Below, piece by piece: positions 20,419-33,059 of a DNA stretch of 64,000 nt. The translations under genes and the position numbers were made by a program. The stretch is from Caenorhabditis elegans (lineage: Eukaryota > Nematoda > Chromadorea > Rhabditida > Rhabditidae), in assembly GCF_000002985.6 (NCBI RefSeq), contig NC_003282.8, forward strand, positions 7,626,001 through 7,690,000, written 5' to 3'. The notes beneath the pieces are model-generated. The model saw only the letters and a program-made list of their open reading frames with translations. It ran no database searches and was not told the DNA's origin. Every line of letters starts with the position of its first letter. The first letter of the stretch is position 1.

Positions 20419-23400
20419 TTATAGATTCAAATTTTCGAAATCCTCAATCGCCTTTGCCAACTTCGACATAACATCATCTTCTGTTCTTGGGCGTCTTTCT
20501 GCTTGATATTTCTTCTTCTCGGTCCGTTTTTCTTCAGTCAACAACAATGAACGAAACTCTTGTTTTGGAAAAAACATCTGAGCGCCACACTTTTTAGTTT
20601 CAGATAGGAATTTCGGAACAAAATCGGCTTCTTCTAAAGAACCATTCCACTGGGACACAATTTGAAACGCTTCATTAACAGCTGTAGACCACGTAACAAA
20701 CGATTGTTTTGATAGGAATCTCTTACTTCGAATCTGAAATATTCATTAATTTAATTGTGTTGCATTAGATAAAAATAATTTCTTTCTAATAAGGACGTAA
20801 ATAGTGAGAATTTCGTTTCAACAAACACAACATGTTTCTGAACTTTTCTTAAAATTTAAATTCAAAATTGGCGGATTTTACTTTCTTCTCAATGTGAACT
20901 TTTTACCACTACTACACGATTTCTTTGTCCATCAAAATTAAACTTTTACAAATTTTTCAAAATTTTTTTTCTGAATTTGGAAACACGCTTAAATAGGTAA
21001 ACCTCCAATTAATTTGAATATCTTACCATTGAAAATGACTTCAAAACATATTGAGAAACGTTGTCATTCATTGCCTGATCGAGATACATCCGCAAAATAT
21101 TCCTGAACTTGGGCGAAAATGGATCGACAAATTTTATCATCATGAAAATAATGGAAAGTCGTAGATGCTCTGTGCAGACTCTTGCTCGATTTTGAATTGA
21201 ACGAATGCAACGCAGAGCGTCCTCTTCGATCATTTTTCTCGCGTGCCGATCCGTTTTTGTATAATACTTTGCAATTTGCTCTACAGTATCCATGTTCCCA
21301 GTCCGTTGTAGAGCAGTTTCCATTGGCAGTGCAATGTGCTCAGGTGTGCCGTCTGAAATCAATATAATTCTTAAAAATAACAAGAACAATCAACTTACAA
21401 TCTTTGTAAATTAGTTTTCTGGTATTTATTGGCGTGAAGTTGTTTGAATTTGTGAATGCGAGTTGAAGTGCATCTTCAAGCAAACCTCTAAAAAAAATGA
21501 GAACTATTAACATAATAGGCTGAATGATTCTACAAACATTCTGTTTCTAATAATCACTTGCGAAATGAACAAAAATATGTTATCTCTTCGGATGTTCCGG
21601 AAAAATCGCAGTTGAGATCTCACTTCATCATCGGAAAACTCCAGCAATTCAATTAGAGCAGATACTCTGTGAAAGTCAGTATCGTTCTTTTCCTCCACGG
21701 TTAGTTTATCGAACTGTAATTATACAAATTAACGTTTTACACATGACTTTATCAAACTTACAAGCTTAAAATGACCATATTGTGCCAATATATGTGCAGG
21801 TTGTGAAGAATCGCAACGTTTGAACAATTCATTGCCATCGGAAGAAATAATTCCTGGTATGTCATTATTCCGAGTATTAGGGTCAGAATACTGTGTGTAT
21901 TGTTTACTAGCATACACACTTTTGAAACCGACTCCTAGTCTTTCCAGAATGTCCAATGCTTCACCATATCCTTTTGCCAATGCAGTGTCAGCAGCGTGCA
22001 GAAAATTGTCGGTTGTTATGTACGCGAATACCCGCAAAAGATGCTTTTCACTCAATTCATGAAGTATTCCATTTTCGACAAGTCTGCTGAGGAGACTTCC
22101 CTGAAATTAAAGCATTAACATTCCACGAAACATTCGATGGTAATTGTTAGTTATCATAGTTAGGATTAAAAATCCATTTTTCCTTTTTTACACTATGCAA
22201 ATGGGTCGAAAACTCATTATTTTCCCGATTCAACCTTCATGTCTAACCAAAAATTGCAATTCGAGAGACTGTCTAGCTCAAGTTTTCATCGTATCTTAGT
22301 AACCAGTTATAACAAAAAGTTGACAAATGACGTTCGGGGAATTTTTCATTATTCATTAGTTGACACTAGTTCTTTATCTTCGAAAACCGTCCAGATCAAT
22401 GGAGTGTGGAAATGAACTTTAAATGTGACTTTAGAACTTTTATGTAACAATTTGAACACGTATATAAATATTCAATTATCTAGCTCAAAAACTGGTTTTA
22501 AATTAGATAATTAATCTGATTTAAAATTAGATAATTAAACTTACATAACACCAATGACGATATTGCAAAAAGCTGCAATATTTAGATGTTGCGGAAGCCT
22601 TCAAATTGGCGAGAGACTTAGATAGGGAAGTCTCCAAAAACACTTCGACAATATCAAGTCGACCTAAATAAAAAGAAGTGTTATTATAATAAAAGTATTT
22701 CTACTTACCCTCTTCGGCAGCAACTTCAGATGGAATTAATCGTTCATTTCCATGTGGATCTTTTTGATATTGATCGATTGTGTCCTTTAAATATATTTGA
22801 TCAATAATAATTGACGCCACGAAATCATTTAAAAACTGAACATACTCTGTAATGAGATATCCAGAAATTTACTGTAGTCTGATCCACTTTCGGTTGCTTT
22901 CGTAAGCGTCTCTCAATTTCGCGACGATAAAATTTTTCGAGTGTCACACGTTCAAGAAACTGGAAAATAAATATATGAAGCTATTAAATGAAAAATATCT
23001 TAAAAACCTCTCTGGTGGAATACGCTGCTGCAAAGTGAAGTAAATTACTTTTATCGTGGGGCAAATTATTTTTTCTACCCTGCTTACAAAAGCACGATTG
23101 ATTGCAGAATCTACCAATTGTGTTCATATTTTTTATAACCAAATCGAAAAATCGATCAGAGTTGGAATAAATTACTGCTTGAACGAATGGACATCGATAA
23201 ACATTCATTGTCAGAACTTGTCCAGTATCAGGCTCAAAATATCCATCGGGGCATTTATGATCATCCGAATTGATATTATCTAGATTCATCCAATGTTCAT
23301 TATCAAGGAGCAGCTTCTGAAAAAGAAAAAATTTACTTTCACTTGTTAAAAAACTTTCAATGATTCTTTTCACATAGAGTTATCATCTTTAATTAAAAAA

Positions 23401-24509
23401 ACGATTATTTCCGAATATGTGTGCCCGGATCAAGGGTGTCAAGTCCCGTGCCCCGTTTGTCCCGTTGTCCCGTTTTTTGGGTGTTTTCACGGGAACGGGA
23501 ATTCCCGCTGTCCCGTTTTTGTCATTTTTACGGGAACGGGACGTCTTTTGTCCCGTTTTTGAGCGTTTTCACGGGAACGGGATGTCCCTTTTTTTTTTAA
23601 TCGAATGTGAAAGTTTTAATTTTTATAAAAAATAGGACTAAGGGTTTCGAATATTTGTTCAAATAAACTAATTTTGTAATTAAACCTCAAAAATTGTCCC
23701 TAAATTTTTACGGTTGTTTCAAAACTTCGAAAAAAACTAATTTTTGCTAAAATCTTGAATTTTGGACACTTTTTTGTGTCGTAACGGAGATGTTAGCTAA
23801 AAAATAGCCTTTTTTTAATATTTTAAACCGCCATATATTGTTTTATTCTTAGGAAGTTTCAATACATAATTACTTAATTTGAACACATTTTGAGTGCACA
23901 AGTTCAAAATACAAGTTTAGCGTTAAAATTTAAAAAAATGGTTTGGTTTCATGAGAAAAAAAACAAACCTCATCAGCGTTAGACTGCCTGGCGCTTTTAT
24001 GTAGTCCATGCTTGAACGCTTGAATATTCAGTTTGATCGGTTTTCTGTTGGAGTCGATTAGTGGTTCATTGTGTTTCTGTTCATTTCTTGCTTCTTCTGC
24101 TCGCCTTCTCGATAAAACACTTTCCTCAATTACAGTTTCCATTGGTCTGTCAGTAGGTCGCGATAAGTCGAAATGGCTGATAGGAACGATATACTTCTCT
24201 GGTCCAGAAGATCCGCACATTTCAACGTGTCTTTCGCGTTCGCGTAATGATTCAATTTCCCGTCTTTCTCTACTATCTTTATCGGCTTGCTTCTTCCTTA
24301 ATTTAGCGTTTTCACTTTGATTTCTTTTATTCTGTTCTTTTGGTAATCTGTAATAAAATGGAAAATAAAGTCATTTTGAAAGGAAATTTCTTACTTTACA
24401 CTTGCAAATTTTTCGACATTTCGAAGTGTGACATTTCGCAAACTGTTGAGCAACACGGCTTCATCATTCTGAAATTAGAGAAGTAATAAAATAAGGTATG
24501 TTACTGACT
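20419..24509 (-). CDS. nrde-4: Ankyrin-like nematode protein, probably NRDE-4; at least 779 aa, start unresolved
   Basis: Exons read with closing phases: 24468-24395, 24347-23969, 23316-23008, 22959-22873, 22835-22709, 22663-22545, 22100-21762, 21713-21538, 21487-21399, 21352-21027 and 20733-20419. A further upstream exon ending at 24509 (VENALKNPPFFQR) fits in phase, but I found no ATG. The N-terminal part is charged (LRKKQADKDSRERREIES). The middle has loosely ankyrin-like helices (SNLLHFAAAYSTRE, DNFLHAADTALAKGYGEALD, SQPAHILAQYGHFKLF) and Cys residues (IGRFCNQSCFCKQG). The C-terminus is charged. The symbol rests on my recollection that nrde-4 is the gene numbered directly after hmg-5 (F45E4.10). 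NRDE-4 is needed for nuclear RNAi silencing. It could be a different neighbour, so treat the name as about 65% sure. Confidence 0.72.
23430..23595. repeat. GGGAC/CCCGTTTT tandem-inverted repeat
   Basis: Three imperfect units of about 45-50 bp, each TGTCCCGTTTTTG then GTTTTCACGGGAACGGGA, sit in an intron of the ankyrin-like gene. Each unit is itself partly self-complementary (CCCGTT against AACGGG), so it could form nested hairpins. A diverged relative with CACCCGTTTTTAGGCGTTTT and CACGGGTGACGGGTG lies at 24950-25045. Confidence 0.7.
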
Positions 24510-25509
24510 CTTTGGAAAAAAGGTGGATTCTTCAACGCATTTTCCACCAAAATAAAAAGCCACACTTAGTTTTCAAACAAAAAAGCTTTTTCAAACTCCG
24601 CACACTTTATCTAATTTGTTTAAAAGTGGGCGGAGCAAGTCGTTGATTGGCTGCAGTTTTCGTATTGGAAAAATTCAAACAGGAAATTCAGGCACAACTA
24701 AAAAATTCTTTTTCGATTTTTTTTTTTGCGTTTTTCTTTCGTGGTATTTATAAATTTAAGACGTTTTTGGATGCTTTTTGAAGCAAAATATTCACTCCAT
24801 ATTCACGCTAGTCCATCTTCAAAAAATCGTATCTTTCTTCAGAAGTTCAACTTTTTTTTTGAAATCTCCCACTATATGCGAATGATATTTCTTCAGAAAA
24901 ATTTATAATGTTCCTCACGACAATTATATTGGTTTGGAATCAGGGATGACTTCACCCGTTCACCCGTTTTTAGGCGTTTTCACGGGTGACGGGTGGCTCG
25001 CTCACCTGTTTTTTCGAATTTTACGGGTGAAATCCATCCTTGTTTGGAATCAAGGATGTGCACAATAATAAATCTTTATTTTTGATTTAACAGTTAACAG
25101 ATCCAAGTTTCCGGTCACACTGCAAACCAACTGAAGTTATCGTCATCTTTATAGTTCGGTTATGTATGGATCGAAACGGTATAGACTGCGGAGGCTATTA
25201 ACAAAACGACGAATACTTGGGAGACGATACAAAAGTCAAAGATGGTGTAACGTTATCAATCCCATTTTCTTTATATCTCTTCTTTTCACAACCTTTTTTT
25301 TGTGTCCACTGCTGCTGACATTTTAGGATACGCAAAGAAGAGAGAAAACGACGAAAATCATTGACTTCGTCGATTCCGTCATTGAGAAGATATGAGACGC
25401 AGAGACATTGAATCCCTTATGTCAAAGGTGGGATGAGAACCAGAAGTGAAACAAGAGGGAGTAAACGGTCTGTGCAGTCAACGCTTGTTCTCACTCTTTT
25501 ATTTTTAAC
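24510..25509. other. Divergent upstream region with a diverged CACCCG repeat
   Basis: It lies between the minus-strand ankyrin-like gene and the plus-strand transporter. The repeat at 24950-25045 is a relative of 23430-23595. The missing first exon of the ankyrin-like gene should be here, but no phase-consistent ATG exon could be supported. Confidence 0.45.
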
Positions 25510-28150
25510 ATGCCTCACACCCCTCCACCAAATAAGAAACTGAGCCGAGCAACAAGTCTAGACTCTCCGCCAGAGAAAACTATATTCAGAATTGGTAAGT
25601 CTATTATTAATGTCTGAAGCTTTGATAGCCACTTTGCGTCTTATCACAAAAATCAGCTGAGTGGGACATCATTCTATAAATGTATAAACACACTTTGGCC
25701 ATCAGAATTTATATTAACATTTTAGAAATTACACCATTTTTCTTTCGAGTTTCACACCAAAAATTTGAAAACTGAAAAATGTATTTAGTTGGGTGATGTG
25801 TTATTATCGTAATTTCACAATATTTCGGCATGCTTTCTTAAAGGCACACGAGTTTATTTAGATGGGTCTCGACGCGCAAAATTTTTTATGGTAGTCTTGT
25901 TTCTTTAATTTTACCACTGCTTTCTCGACTATATCATGCATTAAAAAAAACTTTATTTTCGGCAAAATTTCTCGTTTTCTATTAAATTTTTTGTTAAAAA
26001 CAGTTTTAAATCAGTTTTGAAAGTATAATTTAAAAAAAAGACCAAATACCATAAACTTTTTCATGCGCCAAGACCTATCTGAATGAAACCGTGCGTCTCT
26101 AAAAAGGCATGTCAAAATCTAGTTCAATTAAGATTAGTTTTTTGAAAAATTCACATTTTCATAAAATTTGTATCCAAATTTGAGTAATTACGCTAGTTAA
26201 ACGAATGATTAAGCAATACGATCAAGATCAAGTGCCAAATAGACATACAAATAAAGTACATTCGGACTCCTATTGTACTATTTTCAACTGTACAATCCGC
26301 CATTATTTTCAGACACAGTTGACCTTGATCTTCCTTCCACAAATAATGGATCAACTTCAATGGCAGCAGATGATCAGAGTCAGGATGAAGAACACTCTGC
26401 TCATTCAGTTCTTTTTCCTTCTATGCGTCTGATGTTAGCTGCTATGCTTTGCTGTTGTTTTATCACTTTATCAATTTCTTCATCTAATCTAGCAGTTGCA
26501 CTTATATGTATGACCTCATGCCCTGTACACGGATACGGTGGTACACTAGAATGGCAATCTCAACAAGAGGGTTTAGTTTTGGCTGCTCAAAATGCTGGAA
26601 GTTTGATAATGATTGTAACCGGAATGTGGGCAGATAGATTGAATGGAAAATGGATGGTATTTATTGGACTTTTGCTATGTTGTATTGGAAATCTAATGCT
26701 CCCACTATTAGCATCCAAATCATTCTGGTTCGCGGTGTTAGCAAGAATTTCTATCGGCGCCAGTGATGCGTGTCTAATGCCGGCTGTCAATTCACTTATC
26801 ACACGGTACGAAACGACTTGATGGAATATACTAATTACTTCAATTATAATGATTCAGATGGTTCCCACAAGCCGAAAGACCAGCAGCAATTGGTCTTATT
26901 TCGGGAGGACGTCAAATCGGAACTCTTTTTATTCTACCGACAGCAGGATACTTATGTACTCGTAAAGATATTCTTGATGGATGGCCTGCAATTTTTTATC
27001 TTTCTGCAACAATTTCGGTACTCGTAACTGTATTCTGGATACCGTTTGGAGCTGACAAGCCAGCAAAACAGATTTGCATTTCAAGCAGAGAAAAAGAATT
27101 TATCGAAACCCGAATAGCATGTGAATCTATTGGAAAACGAACAGATCGTACCCGCAGAGTCCCGTAAGTGAAAATTGCAACAAACTATGCCAAAATTCGT
27201 TATATTTACAGTTATGGTGCCATGCTCCATTCAAAACCTCTATGGGCATGCATATTCGCATTAATCTGCCACGAGTACCCTTTAGTTATCATGCTTCAAT
27301 TTTTGCCAAATTACATGAGAGATGTTCTAGAATTCGCACCAACAAAAAACGGAATCATAGCCGCACTTCCGATTTTGTGTCTATTTCTCTCCAAAACATT
27401 TTCATCGTCCTTGTCCTCTTATCTGACTACAAAACTTCGTCTTGATAAAACGTTCGTTTGCAAGGTTTGCCGATAAAAACAGACAGTAAACTGGGCATTA
27501 TACTAATTCAGGGATTCAATGCAGTTGCTTCTGCTGGACTAGCGATTTGCATATCTTTCGTTCCATTTTTCAATAAAGAGAGCGCATTTCTTGCAGTTTT
27601 CTGCCTTTGTGGTGCTATGATCTTTGCTGGATTGCACACCCCAGGAGTGATAACTGCTATGGTGCAAATTGCGCCAGCATTTTCTGGAATCATTACAGGC
27701 TGGTCCTTTTTCGCAGTCGCCTGGTTTTCGATTGGCAATAAAATTCTCACAAAATACATTGTCCAATCAGGTAGAGTCGATAACTATAACTATAGCATTG
27801 AAAAATATAATTTCAGGGTCTGTAACAGAATGGGGAATGGTATTCCGAGTTTCTGCACTAGTTGCTGCTCTTCCCGTAATTGTTTTTACTATTTGGGGCT
27901 CGGCGGATCGAGAGGTAAATTACATTTTTCATGCTAATTATAAACTTTTCTCAAATGATTTAGTGGTGGGCTGCACCGTCTTCAAAATGTTCTGTTGCAT
28001 CTTTTCATCGCCCATCAATTAGAGACAGAAGCCGAGAGGTATAGCTTTCGCTTTGAAAATTTCATGAGAAGTTAATTTTGATTACAGATGTCCCGAGCTA
28101 CATCATCAACGTCACTCGGACAACAGTCACGTGTATCATCAACAAGATAA
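25510..28150 (+). CDS. Major facilitator transporter, SLC17 (anion/phosphate/vesicular glutamate) family-like, 543 aa
   Basis: Eight exons: 25510-25594, 26313-26805, 26858-27163, 27212-27464, 27512-27770, 27817-27914, 27964-28038 and 28088-28150, exactly 544 codons. An N-terminal cytoplasmic Ser/Pro/Asp-rich segment precedes the first helix (MRLMLAAMLCCCFITLSIS). Landmarks typical of SLC17 are W-x-QQEGLVLAAQNAGSL, TGMWADRLNGKWM, ARISIGASDACLMPAVNSL, RWFPQAERPAAIGLISGG, WPAIFYLSA, the gate region SKPLWACIFALICHEY and LQFLPNYMRDVLEF, then GFNAVASAGLAI and HTPGVITAMVQIAPAFSGII. About 12 helices result. The cytoplasmic C-terminus is short, basic and Ser-rich. Substrate cannot be told: SLC17 members carry phosphate, sialate, urate, glutamate or nucleotides. 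Intron 1 (25595-26312) holds copy 2 of the palindromic repeat. Confidence 0.9.
25811..26127. repeat. Palindromic repeat, copy 2
   Basis: The arms GGCATGCTTTCTTAAAGGCA with CACGAGTTTATTTAGATGGG and GACGCGCAAAA are answered about 200 bp later by CATGCGCCAAGACC, ACCGTGCGTC and AGGCATGTCAAAATCT. It is the same arm sequence as 6148-6350 but with a longer, AT-rich centre (about 25890-26060). Confidence 0.85.
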
Positions 28151-31100
28151 TTTATTGTTTTAAATGCGTACCCGTTCATTTTGTTGTGATTGAACGCGTT
28201 GGCGAGTGTTCATTTTGTTGGCTTGTAGCGCCCGTGTTCAAATTGTCCCATGTATTGATTTTCTGAAAAAGATCTCCGATAAATGTATTTCATATAATTA
28301 GAGAGAAATGAGGACGACAGCAGATCGGAAAAATGTTTAGAAAAAGTTCGAATATTTAGAAGATTGCTTATTCTATCAATTTCAAGTTTTTGAGGCAAAA
28401 TTTTGCGAAGAATAATAATTATATTTATTCTACATCTTTATCTTCATTAAAATCTTTCCGCAGAAGAAGAAAAAATTAATGGAAATGAAATAAGCAAAAC
28501 GAAAAAAAAGTGAAAGTTTGCAAAAGCGGTGAGATTTCAAAAAGGTTTTGTGTGCAGTGGAGCGCGTTTGCTACTGGCCAGGAGACACCACGATTTTGCG
28601 ATTTCAGATCTGCGGAGACGATTGTGAATCTAGCGGAAAATGTCCGAATAGGAGATATGTAAATCTCTTTAAAAATGAAATGCGAATACATTCTCAAAAA
28701 ATAATATTTTCTTGTATTATTGGTGTAAATTCCGTTGTAAATAATTTTCTATCATTGCAAATAGTTTAGTTTCGTTTTGCAATAAATCAAAATTTTAAAA
28801 AGAAAAACAAAAAAGAAAAACTCGCGATGCACAACAATAAGGGAGAGTCTTACAGTACTCTTTCAAGGCACATATAATACTTTTTTTAGTCAACTAGAAA
28901 AGTGTTCGTATCGAGAGCCCAATGTTTGCTTGAAAAATTGCACCATTTAAATATTCGAATGGATTTTAAAAATGTGAGAAAATTATTTATTCCGGAGTTT
29001 TGGAATCTTTTTGTCGATAAGTTTTCGTTACCCACGGGTACACCCGCTCTTTCTTAGTTCGAGTTTTCAAAAAAAAACAATTATTTTTGAAAAGACAATT
29101 AATACATTTTAATAAGTTCAACCATACAATTTTCACAGCGAGACCCATGTGAATAAATGCATGTGCTCTATGAAGACGTTTCAGAAAAATTAAGCATCAG
29201 TTCGTGAAAATCTGAAACATGCTTGAACAGTATAAATTCATTCCGTATCAAGACCCCTGGGGAACAAAACTTAATTTTCCAGCCATTTTCTATAAAGCTA
29301 CGAATTTAGAATATTATAATTAATAACTCTACTCCATCAAGTCTCAAGACCAAATTGGAAGAACAACAGAGTAGAGAAAATATAGACGAAAAGAGAAAAA
29401 GATGACTAGGTATTCATCGTAACTTTGAAAAATAAATGAAAGAATGAATGAGAATTTATTCAACTCCGAACAAATACGAACGTCCCTTTTCAGTTTGTTT
29501 TTTCTATTGGTACGTTTTCGTTTTCATTTGAATTTTCTCGATAATTAAGAATATACTCAGTTGGCATTTATAAGTTTTAGAATGATTTTTAATATTAGAA
29601 GGTAACATTTTTTAAACCTGTTCTACATTCAATGAAAACGAATGTGAAATTCGGATTCCAGGATAGACATTTGAATAGTGGAGATCGTGTCGAGAGCCAC
29701 CTAAAATAATATCATGTGCTTTCTAAGAAACTACCTCATTTTTCCCATACAATGACAATTCGGAATGTCATGACCAAAAACTGTAAAAAATAGCGTTAAG
29801 CTTTTGCACAACTTGGTGTGACGATTTTCAGACATGATACAACAATTGTTTTAAAATTATAAGCTTAGGTATTTATTGAATTCCAATGTAGACACATTGG
29901 TATTAATGAACGTATATCTTCATTTTCTCATTCGTTCGTTCCGTCGACTGCAACACATTATTCATCCAATTTCCGGACACGGCGACCTTTTTGGTCCAAT
30001 CGTTTGTCGTGTCCGTCGTTCTTACACATCTTCTTCTTCTTTTTTCTTTTGTCGTTTCATTTTTCCAGGCACCACCAGCAAGAAAAGGTCTTTCGACACT
30101 TTTTGTTTGTTTATTTACTCGTTTTAGTTTTAGTCAGAAGCTTTTGACTCCAGATGCAGGGTTAATCAAAGTTGTCGAACATAAAAAACAGAAACTCATT
30201 TCCGTTGAGACCACCCAGTTTTTTCTTCTAACTACTTCTTTTCCGATATTTATACTACTATTTTATATTTTCTATCCGATTTTCGGAAATTGAAAAAAAA
30301 ACCTTTACCTTGTACGTACATAAATCAAGTTTAGTTTGTCATGTGATTCATTTCAACGTATCCTTGTGTTACCTGAAACAAAATCTTTCCCACATCCCAC
30401 CAGTTCTTTTTCTATTTACTTTTCCATTTTAAGAGCACAGAGCAGACAAGTATCTCGACTGAAGAGCTACTGACATTCGAGAGTTTTTGTATCCGAGGGA
30501 GCAAAGAAATAACTAAATTCGATTTTGAAGTGAGAAGAGGGTCTCCTACTCCTCTGCCGAAAAAAGAAGCAGTTACACACTAAATTGTTGATTTTCGAGA
30601 TTCCTTTCTTTTTCCACTTCAAAAAAAATGACTACTTGTGTACTTTATTGGAAGTTTCTTCTAAAAAAATCATGGTCACAGTTATGCAATTTCTAAAGCT
30701 TATCCTCTTTAAAATTTGTAACTCTTCTTCTAGGGTCCGAATCGGGACTGTCTTTGAAAACTAGAAAAAAATTTAATAAGTTAGAAACCAGATAAACTAC
30801 CTGGCCAAGTTAGGAAAAAAATGCTGCTCGGTTTTTTTCTGTTTTCGAAAAACATACCGTTCGGTAGCACATCTTAAAACAAGAAGTTTCGAAAAATTTG
30901 AATCGCTAAGATTTTTAAAAGGTTGGTATCTATTTGTTGCCAGAGTGTTTTAAAATTATGCCACTAAACTTTTTTGTTAACATGCTAAGAAAGTTTGAAA
31001 AAAAATCACGAAAAAATCAAGTAGGAACCATTGACATTGCAGTGTTCAAACTTCAAAATTGCCCAAGGGTAAGGTTTTTTTGCAATTGTTTCAGTTGTGC

Positions 31101-33059
31101 CTCTGGAAACTTTACGGAAGATTATTTTACTGAAGACGACGTGGCTCAATTAGTAATCGTGACCCGTCTTCACTTTCCATTTCACATTTGACATTTTATG
31201 GAGTAAGAGCCATTGTCTCTTAGCCACTGACTCCCCATTTGTCTCTAAATGTACTCTTGTGCTCCTTTTTCCCACTCAACTAGTCAGTCAGTCCATTCAT
31301 TCCTTTCATCCACCCTTGCCATCTCGATCAGAAACGTTTTTTTGTTCAACCGAGCACCGCCCGTTAGAAGAATTGGCTTTGTTGTTAGCCACTTTTTGTA
31401 TGTGAGAGTGTGTGAGACTGCCCTCAGGGAAAAGGTGCATGATGACGGACCCGTTTTTCCAACATTTTCCAAGGAATGTCGTGATTTTTTCATGAGTTTT
31501 CCTACATTTAGAAGATATACTCAAGAAATATATTCATGTCAAAATTTGAATTGAATTCTGTGTTATTATTCGATGCATTGAAACTACTAAGTTCCATTTT
31601 GCAATAGAAATCTGAAAACAGTTCGAGAAGACCAGGATGAACAAAAATTATCCAAAGATGACAGTAGATCTCAAAGTTGTGATAAACCTAGCTTTTTCGA
31701 AAAAAGCGTCCAAAATCTTTGGAAACCACATCCACAACTATTACTGTTTCACTGTTTCAATACATATCTCATTGATTACTATATATACATAGTTGATGTA
31801 CAGCTATTCGGAGCATTACAAGAAAGATTAAAGTAAGATTAATTATGATGAATTTGATCTCCGCCGTGAATTTGTTTCGTAGTTTATAACCAAAATATTT
31901 TCTCATTTAAACAGTTTTCAGCGTTTCTTAAAACTTACTGTAAAGAAGGTGCACCGAAATCTGGGAAATATTTTTAAATGGCTCCAAATTTGCCCCTGAT
32001 TCCGAATATCGATGTTAAAAATTTCAAAAAAATTGCCCTGATTTCATATTTCACATCGATATTCGGAATCAGAAAATTTGGAGTAATTTAAAAATATTCC
32101 CAGATTTCGGTACTCCACCTTTAAGATGTTCTAAATATGGAACTGGATGAATCTATCTGCATCAAATTTTGAGTGAGTATCATTTATAGATACATTCACC
32201 TACTTTTGATCAGAAAGCAATACAATTCTACTGTCTCACATGCCTTGTGATTTTCTATTTTGAGAACTCAGGTTACTACTTTCTATAAGTACACTCAAAT
32301 TCAAAAAAAAAGACGAAAAACAGTAATCCTGTTTATATTTGAACCATATCTTCAAGTTTCAATGTTTTCGGGGTCCTGACATCGATTCATTCAACATACA
32401 TATGAAAGTGTAAAGATTTGTATCATGCTTTTGATAGCCATGATTAATTAATTAATTTCAGATTACTTTCTCATATATACATTTAATACCCGAATAGCTT
32501 TCTACAAATCACACGGTTTCTTTTTTCTGTGACCAATTTAAATATTCAAGACCAGTTTTTGAATTCTTTTGTTTCGTATTTTCATTAATATTTCTCGTGT
32601 TCTTCAAGCAATTTGATCTGCCCAAAGTCCAAAATCAGACAGAAAAATATGAAAAGTAGCTCCACCTCTGCATTCTCTTCATCCTCCTCCTTCTCCTCCT
32701 AAGCCACGCCCATTCTCCTCCAGCTTCTTCCTCGTTTTTCGCTTCTTCGTCACATAGACAGAGACGGAGAAAGAAATATTGTGCTTTTTCTACTGCTGGT
32801 GGTAGTGGCTGCATGTTGTCACTGACGCCTTGATACCCTCCTCTTTTTCTATTTTTTCGTGTGTCTGCGAGGACCATCCTATAATTATTGTAGTCCCCAC
32901 GACAACGAATCTCGACGATAACACTCCCTATCTCTCGATGTGGTGGATGTGAACGAGGCATCATCCAATGCACCTGATTTCGTTCATTTTTCTACCACAC
33001 TTCTCTCACATCTTATCTGAAACCAACTTGGCTTCTGATTCTTCACATCGTCAAAAGTT
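28151..33059. other. Large intergenic region (4.9 kb), mostly AT-rich
   Basis: No supportable protein gene. It contains a hairpin at 31941-32124, two tandem CTGTTTCA words at 31744-31759, and a pyrimidine-rich block (CCTCCTCCTTCTCCTCC) near 32683-32700 just upstream of the next gene. The 112-residue minus-strand frame at 32635-32973 is the complement of that low-complexity promoter-like DNA. Much of this interval may be upstream control DNA of the gene starting at 33060. Confidence 0.5.
31941..32124. repeat. Inverted repeat hairpin, about 184 bp
   Basis: The left arm GCACCGAAATCTGGGAAATA with TTTTTAAATGG, CTCCAAATTT and TTCCGAATATCGATGT is matched by a right arm ACATCGATATTCGGAATC, AAATTTGGAG, TTTAAAAATATTCCCAGAT and TTCGGTAC. 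Loop of about 35 bp. Intergenic. Confidence 0.85.

Noticed and set aside
28548..28769. Cys-containing plus-strand frame (CGDDCESSGKCPNRRY) after a TTTCAG
   Set aside because: Only one short exon-like piece, no start or continuation in phase. It is probably chance in the transporter's 3' flank.
29137..29275. Possible third palindrome copy (GACCCATGTGAATAAATG against CATTCCGTATCAAGACC)
   Set aside because: Pairing is too weak and the CGCGCAAAA core is missing, so it could not be assigned to the repeat family.
32635..32973. 112-residue minus-strand open frame
   Set aside because: It is the complement of CT-rich promoter-like DNA upstream of the three-finger gene. The peptide is low complexity (RRRRRRMKRMQR), with no splice partner.
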